Assembly (NCBI RefSeq): GCF_001898325.1
Contig: NZ_MKTR01000002.1
Coordinates: forward strand, 62,001 to 126,000
Source of the DNA: Microbacterium sp. 67-17
GTDB lineage: Bacteria > Actinomycetota > Actinomycetes > Actinomycetales > Microbacteriaceae
Reading direction: 5' to 3'
Length of the DNA stretch: 64,000 nucleotides
Below are positions 53,159 through 63,191 of the stretch, one piece after another. Below the pieces are notes generated by a model. It saw only the letters and a program-made list of their open reading frames with translations. It searched no databases and had not been told where the DNA came from. Within the stretch, counting starts at the first letter, position 1; each line of letters opens with the position of its first letter. A program made the position numbers and the translations under genes.

Positions 53159-55123
53159 ATGACCGACGCCCTCGCCTGCGGCCTCCCGCTCGAAGAACTC
53201 TCTGCCGACATCCGCCCGCAAGACGATCTGTTCCGCCACGTGAACGGTGCGTGGCTGGATCGCACGGAAATCCCCGACGACAAGGCTCGCTGGGGATCGT
53301 TCCACCTGATCGCCGAACAGGCCGAGAAGGACGTGCGCGCGATCATCGAAGAGAGCACGGATGCAGAGCCCGGCACTGAGACGCGCAAGATCGGCGACCT
53401 CTATACGAGCTTCATGGACACCGAGCGCATCGCCGCGCTTGGCGTGACCCCGATCGCCCCGCAGCTGGCGGCGGTTGACGCTGTCTCGTCCATCCCGGAG
53501 CTGCTGACGACCCTCGGCACCCTCGAGCGTGACGGCGTCTCGGGCCTGTTCGGCCTCTATGTCGAGCCCGACCCCGGCAACCCGCAGCGCTACGTCCCGT
53601 TCATCGTGCAGGGCGGGCTGTCGCTTCCCGACGAGAGCTACTACCGGCTCGAGAACTTCGAGAAGACCCGAGGCGAGTTCCGCGCGCACGTCGAACGGAT
53701 GCTGACCCTCGCAGGTGTCGCGGATGCCGCGGCGGATGCCGATCGCATCGTCGCCCTCGAGACCGAGCTGGCCTCCCACCACTGGGACAACGTGCGTAGT
53801 CGCGACGCGATGGCCACCTACAACCTGCACACCTGGATGCAGTTCCTGGAGCTGGCGGGGCTGGACCTTGCGCCGTGGCTGTCGGCGTTGGCGCCGGGCA
53901 AGGAGACGGCGTTCGACGAGGTCGTCGTGTACCAGCCGAGCTTCATCGAGTCGCTCGGTTCCCTCCTGGTTCCGGAGCGACTCGACGACTGGAAAGCTTG
54001 GCTGCGAATCGCCGTCATCCGTGGCGCCGCGCCCCTTCTCTCTGACGAGTTCGTCGCCGAGAACTTCGCCTTCTACGGAACCCAGCTCACCGGGGTGCCC
54101 ACGATCCGGGACCGCTGGAAGCGCGGCGTGAGTCTGGTCGAGGGCTCGATGGGCGAGGCCGTCGGACGCGTGTACGTCGAACGGCACTTTCCGCCGGCGG
54201 CGAAGGAAGCCATGGACGAGCTGGTTGCGAACCTCATCGAGGCGTACCGGCGCAGCATCCGTTCGCTGGAGTGGATGAGCCCCGAGACTCGCGAGCGGGC
54301 GCTCGCCAAGCTCGACGCGTTCACCCCGAAGATCGGCTACCCGAGGACGTGGAAGGACTATTCAGCTCTCGAGATCGATGCCACCGACCTGGTTGGCAAC
54401 GCGCGCCGCGCACACCGGGTCGAGCACGATCGCCAGCTTGCGAAGGTCGGAAAGCCGATCGACCGCGACGAATGGTTCATGACGCCGCAGACGGTCAACG
54501 CCTACTACAACCCGCTCATGAACGAGATCGTCTTCCCCGCGGCGATCCTGCAGTACCCGTTCTTCGATGCCAGCCGCGACGCCGCTGCCAACTACGGCGG
54601 CATCGGCGCGGTCATCGGCCACGAGATCGGTCACGGGTTCGATGACCAGGGGAGCCGGTTCGACGGTGACGGGTCGCTCCGCGACTGGTGGACCGAGGCC
54701 GACCGCGAAGCATTCGAGAGGCGCACCAAGGCGCTCATCGAGCAGTACGATGCGCTGATCCCGCGAGGCCTGGATGAGAAGCACCATGTCAACGGCGCGC
54801 TCACGATCGGCGAGAACATTGGAGACCTCGGGGGCCTGGGTATCGCCATCAAGGCCTACGAGATCTCGCTCGGCGGTGAGCCGGCTCCGGTGATCGACGG
54901 ATACACCGGCATCCAGCGGCTGCTGCTGAGCTGGGGGCAGATCTGGCAGCAGAAGGGACGGGATGCCGAGACCATCCGCCTGCTCACGATCGACCCGCAT
55001 TCGCCCAACGAGTTCCGCTGCAATCAGATCGTGCGCAACGTGGATGCCTTCTACGACGCATTCGAGGTGACAGAGGCTGACCAGCTGTGGCTCGACCCCG
55101 CGGAGCGCGTCACAATCTGGTGA
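53159..55123 (+). CDS. M13-family (neprilysin-like) zinc metallopeptidase
   Basis: The 654-residue M13 peptidase has the zinc motif HEIGH at residues 488-492 (AVIGHEIGHGFDD) and third ligand Glu552 in GENIGDLGG. The substrate-binding motif VNAYYNPLMNEIVFPA precedes HEIGH, and the C-terminal DPHSPNEFRCN is family-specific. There is no signal peptide, so unlike mammalian neprilysin it should be cytosolic; mycobacterial Zmp1 is a comparable relative. CTGGAGGA precedes the ATG, 23 nt after the truncated CLC gene. Confidence 0.95.
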   Translation: MTDALACGLPLEELSADIRPQDDLFRHVNGAWLDRTEIPDDKARWGSFHLIAEQAEKDVRAIIEESTDAEPGTETRKIGDLYTSFMDTERIAALGVTPIAPQLAAVDAVSSIPELLTTLGTLERDGVSGLFGLYVEPDPGNPQRYVPFIVQGGLSLPDESYYRLENFEKTRGEFRAHVERMLTLAGVADAAADADRIVALETELASHHWDNVRSRDAMATYNLHTWMQFLELAGLDLAPWLSALAPGKETAFDEVVVYQPSFIESLGSLLVPERLDDWKAWLRIAVIRGAAPLLSDEFVAENFAFYGTQLTGVPTIRDRWKRGVSLVEGSMGEAVGRVYVERHFPPAAKEAMDELVANLIEAYRRSIRSLEWMSPETRERALAKLDAFTPKIGYPRTWKDYSALEIDATDLVGNARRAHRVEHDRQLAKVGKPIDRDEWFMTPQTVNAYYNPLMNEIVFPAAILQYPFFDASRDAAANYGGIGAVIGHEIGHGFDDQGSRFDGDGSLRDWWTEADREAFERRTKALIEQYDALIPRGLDEKHHVNGALTIGENIGDLGGLGIAIKAYEISLGGEPAPVIDGYTGIQRLLLSWGQIWQQKGRDAETIRLLTIDPHSPNEFRCNQIVRNVDAFYDAFEVTEADQLWLDPAERVTIW

Positions 55124-55171
55124 GGTCGATCACCTAGAATCCCCCCACCTGAACACGGGAAGGATCCCTCG

Positions 55172-56074
55172 GTGGGCACACCACCCAGCACGTCGCGCGC
55201 GGATCACCGCGCCGATTCTCGGCGGACTCGTCAAGCCTCTGGGCGTGCGCGTTCCTTTGGCGCGACGATGCACGCTCTGGAACAGTTGGCGAACGCGGGT
55301 GGCCGTGTCTCGGTGTGCGTCACTGACCTTGATCGCGGGAAGGACCTCGTACTGGGCGATGCTTTCGTGACGCTGCCGGTCGCCCAGCTCGGGGTCGTAC
55401 CTCTCCTGATCCAGGTGGCAGCGGCGATGGAGGCGGGGGAGATGGATGCTGCGGCATCCGTCTCCCGGCCGCCCCTGGTCGACGGCTCGTCGGCTGGACT
55501 GTGGCGCCACTTCGCTGCCGTCGATTTGAAGCCGGTGGATCTTGCGGTACTCACGGCGGCGGCAGCAGACCCGCTGGCGACCAACGCGCTCATCGATCTC
55601 GTCGGGCTCGATCCGGTGCGTGAACGCATCGAGCAGCTCGGGCTCACCCGCACGGCACTGCTCGACCGCGTCCGTGAGGACCGGGGGCCGGATGACGCTC
55701 CGCACTTCGCGCTGTCGACGACCCGTGATCTGACGACGATGTTCTCGGCGCTCATGAACGGCAGAGCAATATCTGCCGCGGTCAGTGCGGAAGTGGTCGG
55801 GTGGCTCGCGCTCAATGCCGATCTCGGACTCGCCGCTGGCGCGACGGGCCTCGACCCGCTCGCACATGCCGGCACCGGGAAGGAACTGCTCCTGGTGAAC
55901 AAGACCGGGCGTGACCGCGGCATCCGTGCCGAGGCTGGCGTGCTCGCCGGGCCCCGGGCAGGCGTCGCCTACGCGATGATCGTGCAGTTCACGGAGGACA
56001 CTCCGCTCGATCGGTTGCGGGTGCAGGATGCGTTCCGGGTATTCGGCGCCGACCTCATGGAGTCCGTGCACTGA
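55172..56074 (+). CDS. Class A beta-lactamase-fold protein lacking catalytic residues
   Basis: The 300-residue protein follows the class A beta-lactamase layout, but key residues are gone. At the SxxK site it reads AQLGV (residues 71-75), so Ser is Gln72 and Lys is Val75. At the SDN site it reads ADP (132-134). Only KTG (244-246) remains, and no ExxLN-type omega-loop Glu is evident. No signal peptide is visible, whereas true beta-lactamases are exported. A non-catalytic binding or regulatory role is inferred. The GTG has GGAAGGA upstream; it follows the M13 peptidase by 48 nt. Confidence 0.75.
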   Translation: MGTPPSTSRADHRADSRRTRQASGRARSFGATMHALEQLANAGGRVSVCVTDLDRGKDLVLGDAFVTLPVAQLGVVPLLIQVAAAMEAGEMDAAASVSRPPLVDGSSAGLWRHFAAVDLKPVDLAVLTAAAADPLATNALIDLVGLDPVRERIEQLGLTRTALLDRVREDRGPDDAPHFALSTTRDLTTMFSALMNGRAISAAVSAEVVGWLALNADLGLAAGATGLDPLAHAGTGKELLLVNKTGRDRGIRAEAGVLAGPRAGVAYAMIVQFTEDTPLDRLRVQDAFRVFGADLMESVH

Positions 56075-56110
56075 GTCTCGCGCGATCGGGGCGGCGCAAC
56101 CTGCGAGGAT

Positions 56111-57043
56111 ATGGTGATGACCACCTCCGGGGTGAGCGGTGCTGCGCGTTCACCACGTCGAAACTTTCCCGCGCACCAGATACTCACCCTCTTCGGAGAC
56201 TACTGGTGGGGGATTCCCGAGGCGATACCGACAGGTGCGCTCCTGGCCGGACTCGGTGACCTCGGTGTGAACGAGCCGGCTGCGCGCGCTGCGATTTCGC
56301 GCCTCGTCGATCAAGATCTGCTCGAGATGAGCAAAGAGGGCCGCCGAACCAGCCACGCGCTTTCGGAGCGTGGTCAGCGGGTTGTGCGTGACGAAGCCCG
56401 GTGGCTGACGAGGTTCGGCTGCAGCGATGTCGAGTGGGACGGGTTGTGGTCCGTCATTGCGTTCACGATCCCCGAGGCGCAACGTGCGCAGCGGCATGTG
56501 GCACGGACGCGTTTGCGCTGGCTGGGGTACGCGCCGCTCTATGACGGGGTATGGATATCTCCGTTCGACACTCGAGAGCAGGCCGAGCAGGTGCTGGGGG
56601 AGGCTGGGGTGCCGGATGTGACCTCGTCGCGGACTGCTCTACGGATGAGTGATCCGGCTGGTCCGTCGCGCGCCTGGAATATGGAAGAGGTCAGGCAGAG
56701 CTACCTCGAGTTCGTCGCTCGCGCGGACGAACTCGCTCGCGAGCTGGAACCCCTCCCGGCATTCGCTGCTCGAACGGGTCTCATGCTCGCGTGGCAGACG
56801 TTCCGCCAGAACGATCCGGACCATCCGTCCGAGATCCTGCCCGTGGACTGGCCCAGACGGGCAGCCCGCTTGGCCTTCGCTCGTGCCTACAACACCCTTG
56901 GTGGCCCGGCGGAGGAGCGGATGCGTATGCATATCGCGAAGATCTCCCCTGAGCTCGCGACCCACGTCACGGTCCAACGGCTCTCGATCGAGTGCCCTCC
57001 GCGTTCTCGCGACCACGGCGGACGGGAAACCTCAGGGGGTTAA
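56111..57043 (+). CDS. PaaX-family transcriptional regulator
   Basis: The 310-residue regulator has an N-terminal winged helix (LTLFGDYWWGIPEAIPTGAL, then NEPAARAAISRLVDQDLL) and the long PaaX C-terminal domain (~110-290). PaaX proteins repress aromatic catabolism and are released by a CoA-thioester. Start codons ATG 56111, GTG 56114 and ATG 56117 are all possible. It lies 100 nt upstream of a secreted DUF6351 gene on the same strand, whose promoter holds a perfect palindrome; that gene is the likely target. Confidence 0.88.
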   Translation: MVMTTSGVSGAARSPRRNFPAHQILTLFGDYWWGIPEAIPTGALLAGLGDLGVNEPAARAAISRLVDQDLLEMSKEGRRTSHALSERGQRVVRDEARWLTRFGCSDVEWDGLWSVIAFTIPEAQRAQRHVARTRLRWLGYAPLYDGVWISPFDTREQAEQVLGEAGVPDVTSSRTALRMSDPAGPSRAWNMEEVRQSYLEFVARADELARELEPLPAFAARTGLMLAWQTFRQNDPDHPSEILPVDWPRRAARLAFARAYNTLGGPAEERMRMHIAKISPELATHVTVQRLSIECPPRSRDHGGRETSGG

Positions 57044-57054
57044 TTAAAAAAACA

Positions 57055-57084
57055 TTGACGATCGTCACTCCAGGTTTTTACTAT
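57055..57084 (+). promoter_or_regulatory. Strong sigma-70-type promoter for DUF6351 gene
   Basis: TTGACG (57055-57060) and TACTAT (57079-57084) with an 18-nt spacer, inside an unusually AT-rich stretch (57041-57084). It gives a ~55-nt leader before the ATG at 57144 and is the best classical -35/-10 pair in the window. Confidence 0.75.
57056..57067 (+). promoter_or_regulatory. Perfect palindrome over the -35 box, candidate operator
   Basis: TGACGATCGTCA is a perfect 12-bp palindrome covering the last five bases of the -35 hexamer. A protein bound here would exclude RNA polymerase. The adjacent PaaX-type regulator is the first candidate. Confidence 0.6.
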
Positions 57085-57143
57085 CGGTGCCAGCGGCAGT
57101 GCTGCCGTTTGTGGACAACGACGTTCCCTTCCTGGAGGAGTTC

Positions 57144-59966
57144 ATGCACAGATCTCATCCGCACGCGCGCATTGGCGCGGGCGCTGTTGCGGCGATCGGA
57201 CTGATCGCCGCCCTACTCGTACCATCGCAAGCTGCTGTGTCCGCGAGCGACGTAACCCTCGAGGTGGTCTCGAGCAGGCCGGATGCCGTCACCGCTGGAG
57301 ACGCGCTCATCTCGGTCGCCGGCGCAGATGATTCGATGACGATCACCGCTGCTGGGGTTGATGTCACCGATCGCTTCGCAGCACTGGGTGGTGCGTTCAT
57401 CGGACTCGTCGACGGCCTGCCCGACGGTGTCAGTGAGATCAAGGTTCTCGATGCCGGCGGGAGCTCGGTAGCAGAGATCGAGGTTACCAATCACCCGGCC
57501 TGGGGCCCCGTCTTCTCAGGACCGCAGCACCCTATGTACTGCACGGCGTCCGATGCGCCGTGGAATCTCGGTCCAACCGATGAGAACTGTCACGTCGCAG
57601 AGCCCGTGGTCAGCTACCGCTACCGCACCACAGGAGGTGCCTTCGCCGACTATCCGACGGACGGCAGCACACCCGGAGACCTCGTGACCACGACCGTCGA
57701 CGGCGAGGAAGTGCCCTACATCGTGCGGATCGAGCGGGGCACGATCAATCGGGCCGTGTATGAGTTCGCGGTGCTCGGGCAGCCGGACGACCCCGTGCTC
57801 ACACCATGGACCGCTGGTGACGGATGGAACGGCAAGCTCGCATACACCTTCGGTGGCGCGTGCGGCGTCGGCTACTGGCAGGGCACGTCGACCGGCGGTG
57901 TCGAGAACGACCTCCTGCTGAGCCGCGGCTACGCCGTCGCATCGGGCACCTTCAACGTCTACGCCCAGAACTGCAATGACGTGACGAGTGCTGAGACGGC
58001 GACGATGGTGAAAGAGCACGTCGTCGAGAGTCTGGGCCCGCTCGAGTACACGATCGGGTTCGGTGGGTCTGCGGGCACGATGCAACAGCTGCTGCTGTCG
58101 AACAACTACCCCGGCATCATCGACGGTGTTCTCGGTGAGATCGGCTACCCGGACGAGCGTTCCACGACGGTAGCCGGGCACGACTGCCGCAATCTGCTCA
58201 ACTACTGGAACTCCGATGAAGGTGCCGGCTGGTCGGATGCTGAGAAGCTCGCAGTGACGGGTCACGCGAGCACCTTCACGTGCTTCGGCTTCACGTTCTT
58301 CGACGGTGTGGACGACCCAAACCGCGGATGCAACAGTGCGATTCCGGTCGCCGACCGGTGGTCGCCGAGCAACCCTGAGCGACTGCGCTGCACGATCGCT
58401 GACATGGTGAAGAACGTCTATGGCGTGGACTCCGAGGGGCGCGGACTGCGAATCGTGCCTGACAACGTGGGTGTCCAATACGGCCTCAACGCGCTGCTCG
58501 ACGAGGAGATTTCGATCGACAAGTTCCTGTCGCTGAACGCGAACGCAGGCGGGATGGATGTCGATGGTGCCCGCACCGAGGAGCGCTCCGTTGCCAGCGT
58601 TGCAGCCATCGAGCGCGCGTTCGAGACAGGACGTATCAACATGATGACCGGGGGACTTGAGTACATCCCCGTCATTGAGATCCGCCCCTACACCGATATG
58701 CAGGAAGACTTCCATGAGCGTTACCGCTCTGCCATCATCCGCGAACGGATGCTGGCAGCATGGGGCAACGCTGACACGCACGTGAGCTGGACCAGTTCGA
58801 CCGACCCGACGATCTCGGCGGCCATGCGCGCGTCGGCTCTCGACCGGCTCGAGGAGTGGCTGGACGCGATCATCGAGGCCGGCGGCCCCGGTGATCGTGC
58901 TCGCACTGTCGCGGCGCGTCCAGACGGACTCAGCGATGGCTGCTTCGATTCCACAGGCGACTTCATCGTCGAGACCGTGGACTACAGCGATCCGACCACT
59001 GCGTGCAACACCCTGTATCCATATCACTCGGAGCCCCGTTATGAGGCGGGCGAGCCGCTGTCGCGCGACGTCATGAAGTGCCAGCTGGTGGCGCCGCAGC
59101 GCTCTGACTATCCGACGATGACAGACCCGCAGTGGGATGAGCTTCAGGCGACCTTCCCCGACGGTGTGTGCGACTGGACGCAGCCGAGCCAGGGCTATGC
59201 CGAACTGGCCGGAACGTGGCTCGACTTCGGGACGACGCAGCGTGCGGCGTTGACCGGACCGGCAATCGCCGGGGACCCCTACATCGGCGAGACCTTGACC
59301 GGGGATGCATCCTCGTCGACGGGTGGAGCGGCGCTCGCGTTCCAGTGGCTCGCCGACGGGGTGCCGATCGACGGAGCTGATGGTTCGACCTTTGTTCCGA
59401 CCGGCGCTCAGGATGGCGCTCGAATCACCCTTCGGGTCACCGCGTCAGCGGATGGATTCGTCGCCGTAACCACCGTGTCCGAGCCGACCGTTTCGGTGAG
59501 TGCGAGACCGGATCCGACTGACCCGGCGCCGGATCCGAGCGAAACGCCCGGCGAGGCCTGGGCTGCGGTGACGCTGAGTTCCACCAGCGTCGTACAGGGT
59601 GGTTCGTTCACGGTCAATGTTGCCGGGCTCGCGCCGGGTCAGCAGGTCGGGGCGACCGTGTACAGCGATCCGTATGTCGTGACCGGCATCCCGCCGGCAT
59701 CCAGCAGCGGAACCGTGACGTTCACTGTCGCGATCCCTGCCGACTTCACGCCCGGAGCGCACACGCTCGAAATCACGTCGGGGACACTGGATCCGATCCG
59801 CATTGGGATCACGGTGCAGCGTGGAGGCGACCTCGGTGCCCTCGGCGCCAATGCGCCCTGGGGCCTCGCGCTCGCGGCCGCGTTGATGATCGCGATCGGC
59901 GGCGTGGTCGTCATGCTTCGCCGGCGTTCGGTCTTTGCAGACGGAGACGGAGACGGAGTGGACTGA
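57144..59966 (+). CDS. Secreted, membrane-anchored DUF6351 protein (probable alpha/beta hydrolase)
   Basis: The 940-residue exported protein has a signal peptide at residues 1-~34 (hydrophobic core GAVAAIGLIAALLV). A large DUF6351 region (~35-700) contains NHPAWGPVFSGPQ and a nucleophile-elbow-like GFGGSAG with Ser309. An Ig-like domain (~720-800), a Pro/Asp linker, a second beta domain and a C-terminal helix followed by RRR (WGLALAAALMIAIGGVVVML) follow. The tail ends in a DGDGDG run. Family members are not characterised; the GxSxG and cysteine-rich body suggest an esterase acting on an external substrate. The ATG at 57144 has GGAGGAG just before it. It is strongly promoted and probably PaaX-controlled. 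Confidence 0.82.
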   Translation: MHRSHPHARIGAGAVAAIGLIAALLVPSQAAVSASDVTLEVVSSRPDAVTAGDALISVAGADDSMTITAAGVDVTDRFAALGGAFIGLVDGLPDGVSEIKVLDAGGSSVAEIEVTNHPAWGPVFSGPQHPMYCTASDAPWNLGPTDENCHVAEPVVSYRYRTTGGAFADYPTDGSTPGDLVTTTVDGEEVPYIVRIERGTINRAVYEFAVLGQPDDPVLTPWTAGDGWNGKLAYTFGGACGVGYWQGTSTGGVENDLLLSRGYAVASGTFNVYAQNCNDVTSAETATMVKEHVVESLGPLEYTIGFGGSAGTMQQLLLSNNYPGIIDGVLGEIGYPDERSTTVAGHDCRNLLNYWNSDEGAGWSDAEKLAVTGHASTFTCFGFTFFDGVDDPNRGCNSAIPVADRWSPSNPERLRCTIADMVKNVYGVDSEGRGLRIVPDNVGVQYGLNALLDEEISIDKFLSLNANAGGMDVDGARTEERSVASVAAIERAFETGRINMMTGGLEYIPVIEIRPYTDMQEDFHERYRSAIIRERMLAAWGNADTHVSWTSSTDPTISAAMRASALDRLEEWLDAIIEAGGPGDRARTVAARPDGLSDGCFDSTGDFIVETVDYSDPTTACNTLYPYHSEPRYEAGEPLSRDVMKCQLVAPQRSDYPTMTDPQWDELQATFPDGVCDWTQPSQGYAELAGTWLDFGTTQRAALTGPAIAGDPYIGETLTGDASSSTGGAALAFQWLADGVPIDGADGSTFVPTGAQDGARITLRVTASADGFVAVTTVSEPTVSVSARPDPTDPAPDPSETPGEAWAAVTLSSTSVVQGGSFTVNVAGLAPGQQVGATVYSDPYVVTGIPPASSSGTVTFTVAIPADFTPGAHTLEITSGTLDPIRIGITVQRGGDLGALGANAPWGLALAAALMIAIGGVVVMLRRRSVFADGDGDGVD

Positions 59967-60008
59967 CACGCGAGCGCTCGGTGGGCACAGATTCACCGTG
60001 AGAGCGCA

Positions 60009-60042
60009 CCGAGGGGGCTCCGCTCTGGTGGGGCCCCCTCGG
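60009..60042 (+). terminator. Hairpin terminator after DUF6351 gene
   Basis: CCGAGGGGGC (60009-60018) pairs perfectly with GCCCCCTCGG (60033-60042), with a 14-nt loop. It lies between convergent DUF6351 and PadR genes; no T-run. Confidence 0.75.
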
Positions 60043-60104
60043 CGTGTGAGCGGACCGGTCTTTCGGTGACAGAACGGCAGCGGTATGAACAAGGCTGGTT
60101 CAGC

Positions 60105-60698
60105 TCAGACGTCGCCGTCGAGCTTGTCAACCAGGTCCAGGCCGCGCTGTGCCCACGCGATCTCGCTCTTTGCCCGCTCGACAAGGCCCTCGTACGCGAA
60201 GTGCTTGTACGCGACGATGCGTTCGTGTTCTTCGGCGGGGGAGGCTTTCAAGCGACGTTCGAGCATGGGGTTCGGTGGGTCGATGAGGTCGATCTTGCGG
60301 ATCTCACCGTCCCACTGCGCGAGCTCGCCTTCCCACTGCTCGATGTGCCGACGAAAGAACTCTCTCGCGGCATCCGGTGACGCAGACTCCAAGTACGCGG
60401 CGCGCAGGTGGGCGGGGTCGCGTACCCGCTGATACTCGAGCGGGGAGGCCATCCAGGCGAGGAAGGCACGGTCGCCGGCATCCGTGACGTGGTACATCCG
60501 CCGCGTGCCGCGCTCGCCGCGGGCTTGCTCTTCGGCCTCGATGAGGCCGTCGGCTTCCATCTTGCGTAGCTCGGGATAGATCTGCGAGTCCGGCGCGTGC
60601 CACACGTGACCGACGGACTGTGTGAACTGCTTGGCCAGCTCATATCCCGACAGCGGTCCGACCCGCAGCAGTGCCAACAGTGCGTAGCGAAGGCTCAT
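60105..60698 (-). CDS. PadR-family transcriptional regulator
   Basis: The 197-residue regulator has an N-terminal winged helix (LRYALLALLRVGPLSGYELAK) and a C-terminal Vir_act_alpha helical domain (~95-185). PadR regulators of this type respond to phenolic acids, and VanR of Corynebacterium, which controls vanillate demethylation, belongs here. AAGGAGC precedes the ATG. It lies directly downstream of a LigM-type O-demethylase operon, separated by a nested palindrome, which supports control of that operon. Confidence 0.88.
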   Translation of the reverse strand: MSLRYALLALLRVGPLSGYELAKQFTQSVGHVWHAPDSQIYPELRKMEADGLIEAEEQARGERGTRRMYHVTDAGDRAFLAWMASPLEYQRVRDPAHLRAAYLESASPDAAREFFRRHIEQWEGELAQWDGEIRKIDLIDPPNPMLERRLKASPAEEHERIVAYKHFAYEGLVERAKSEIAWAQRGLDLVDKLDGDV

Positions 60699-60747
60699 CG
60701 CTGTGCTCCTTCCCTGTCGAATCCGCTCCCGTGATGCTACCGATACG

Positions 60748-60820
60748 CCGCGAGACTGCCCCCGCGCCGCGAGACAGCGTGTTGCGTGTGCTGTCTCGCG
60801 GGCAGGATGCAGTCTCGCGG
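60748..60820 (+). repeat. Nested intergenic palindrome, copy B
   Basis: Four copies of one 12-mer occur, two in each orientation: CCGCGAGACTGC (60748-60759), CCGCGAGACAGC (60767-60778), GCTGTCTCGCGG (60790-60801) and GCAGTCTCGCGG (60809-60820). Inner and outer pairs are each perfectly complementary; the spacers are 7, 11 and 7 nt. The right end matches copy A at 9466-9491 at 25 of 26 bases. Confidence 0.85.
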
Positions 60821-60833
60821 GTTTCTGAGGTGA

Positions 60834-63172
<2,339 letters not shown>

Positions 63173-63191
63173 GGCGTCAAGTCCTTCCGGC

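Noticed and set aside
55172..56074. Beta-lactam resistance gene
   Set aside because: Catalytic Ser and Lys of SxxK and the Ser/Asn of SDN are replaced and no signal peptide is visible.
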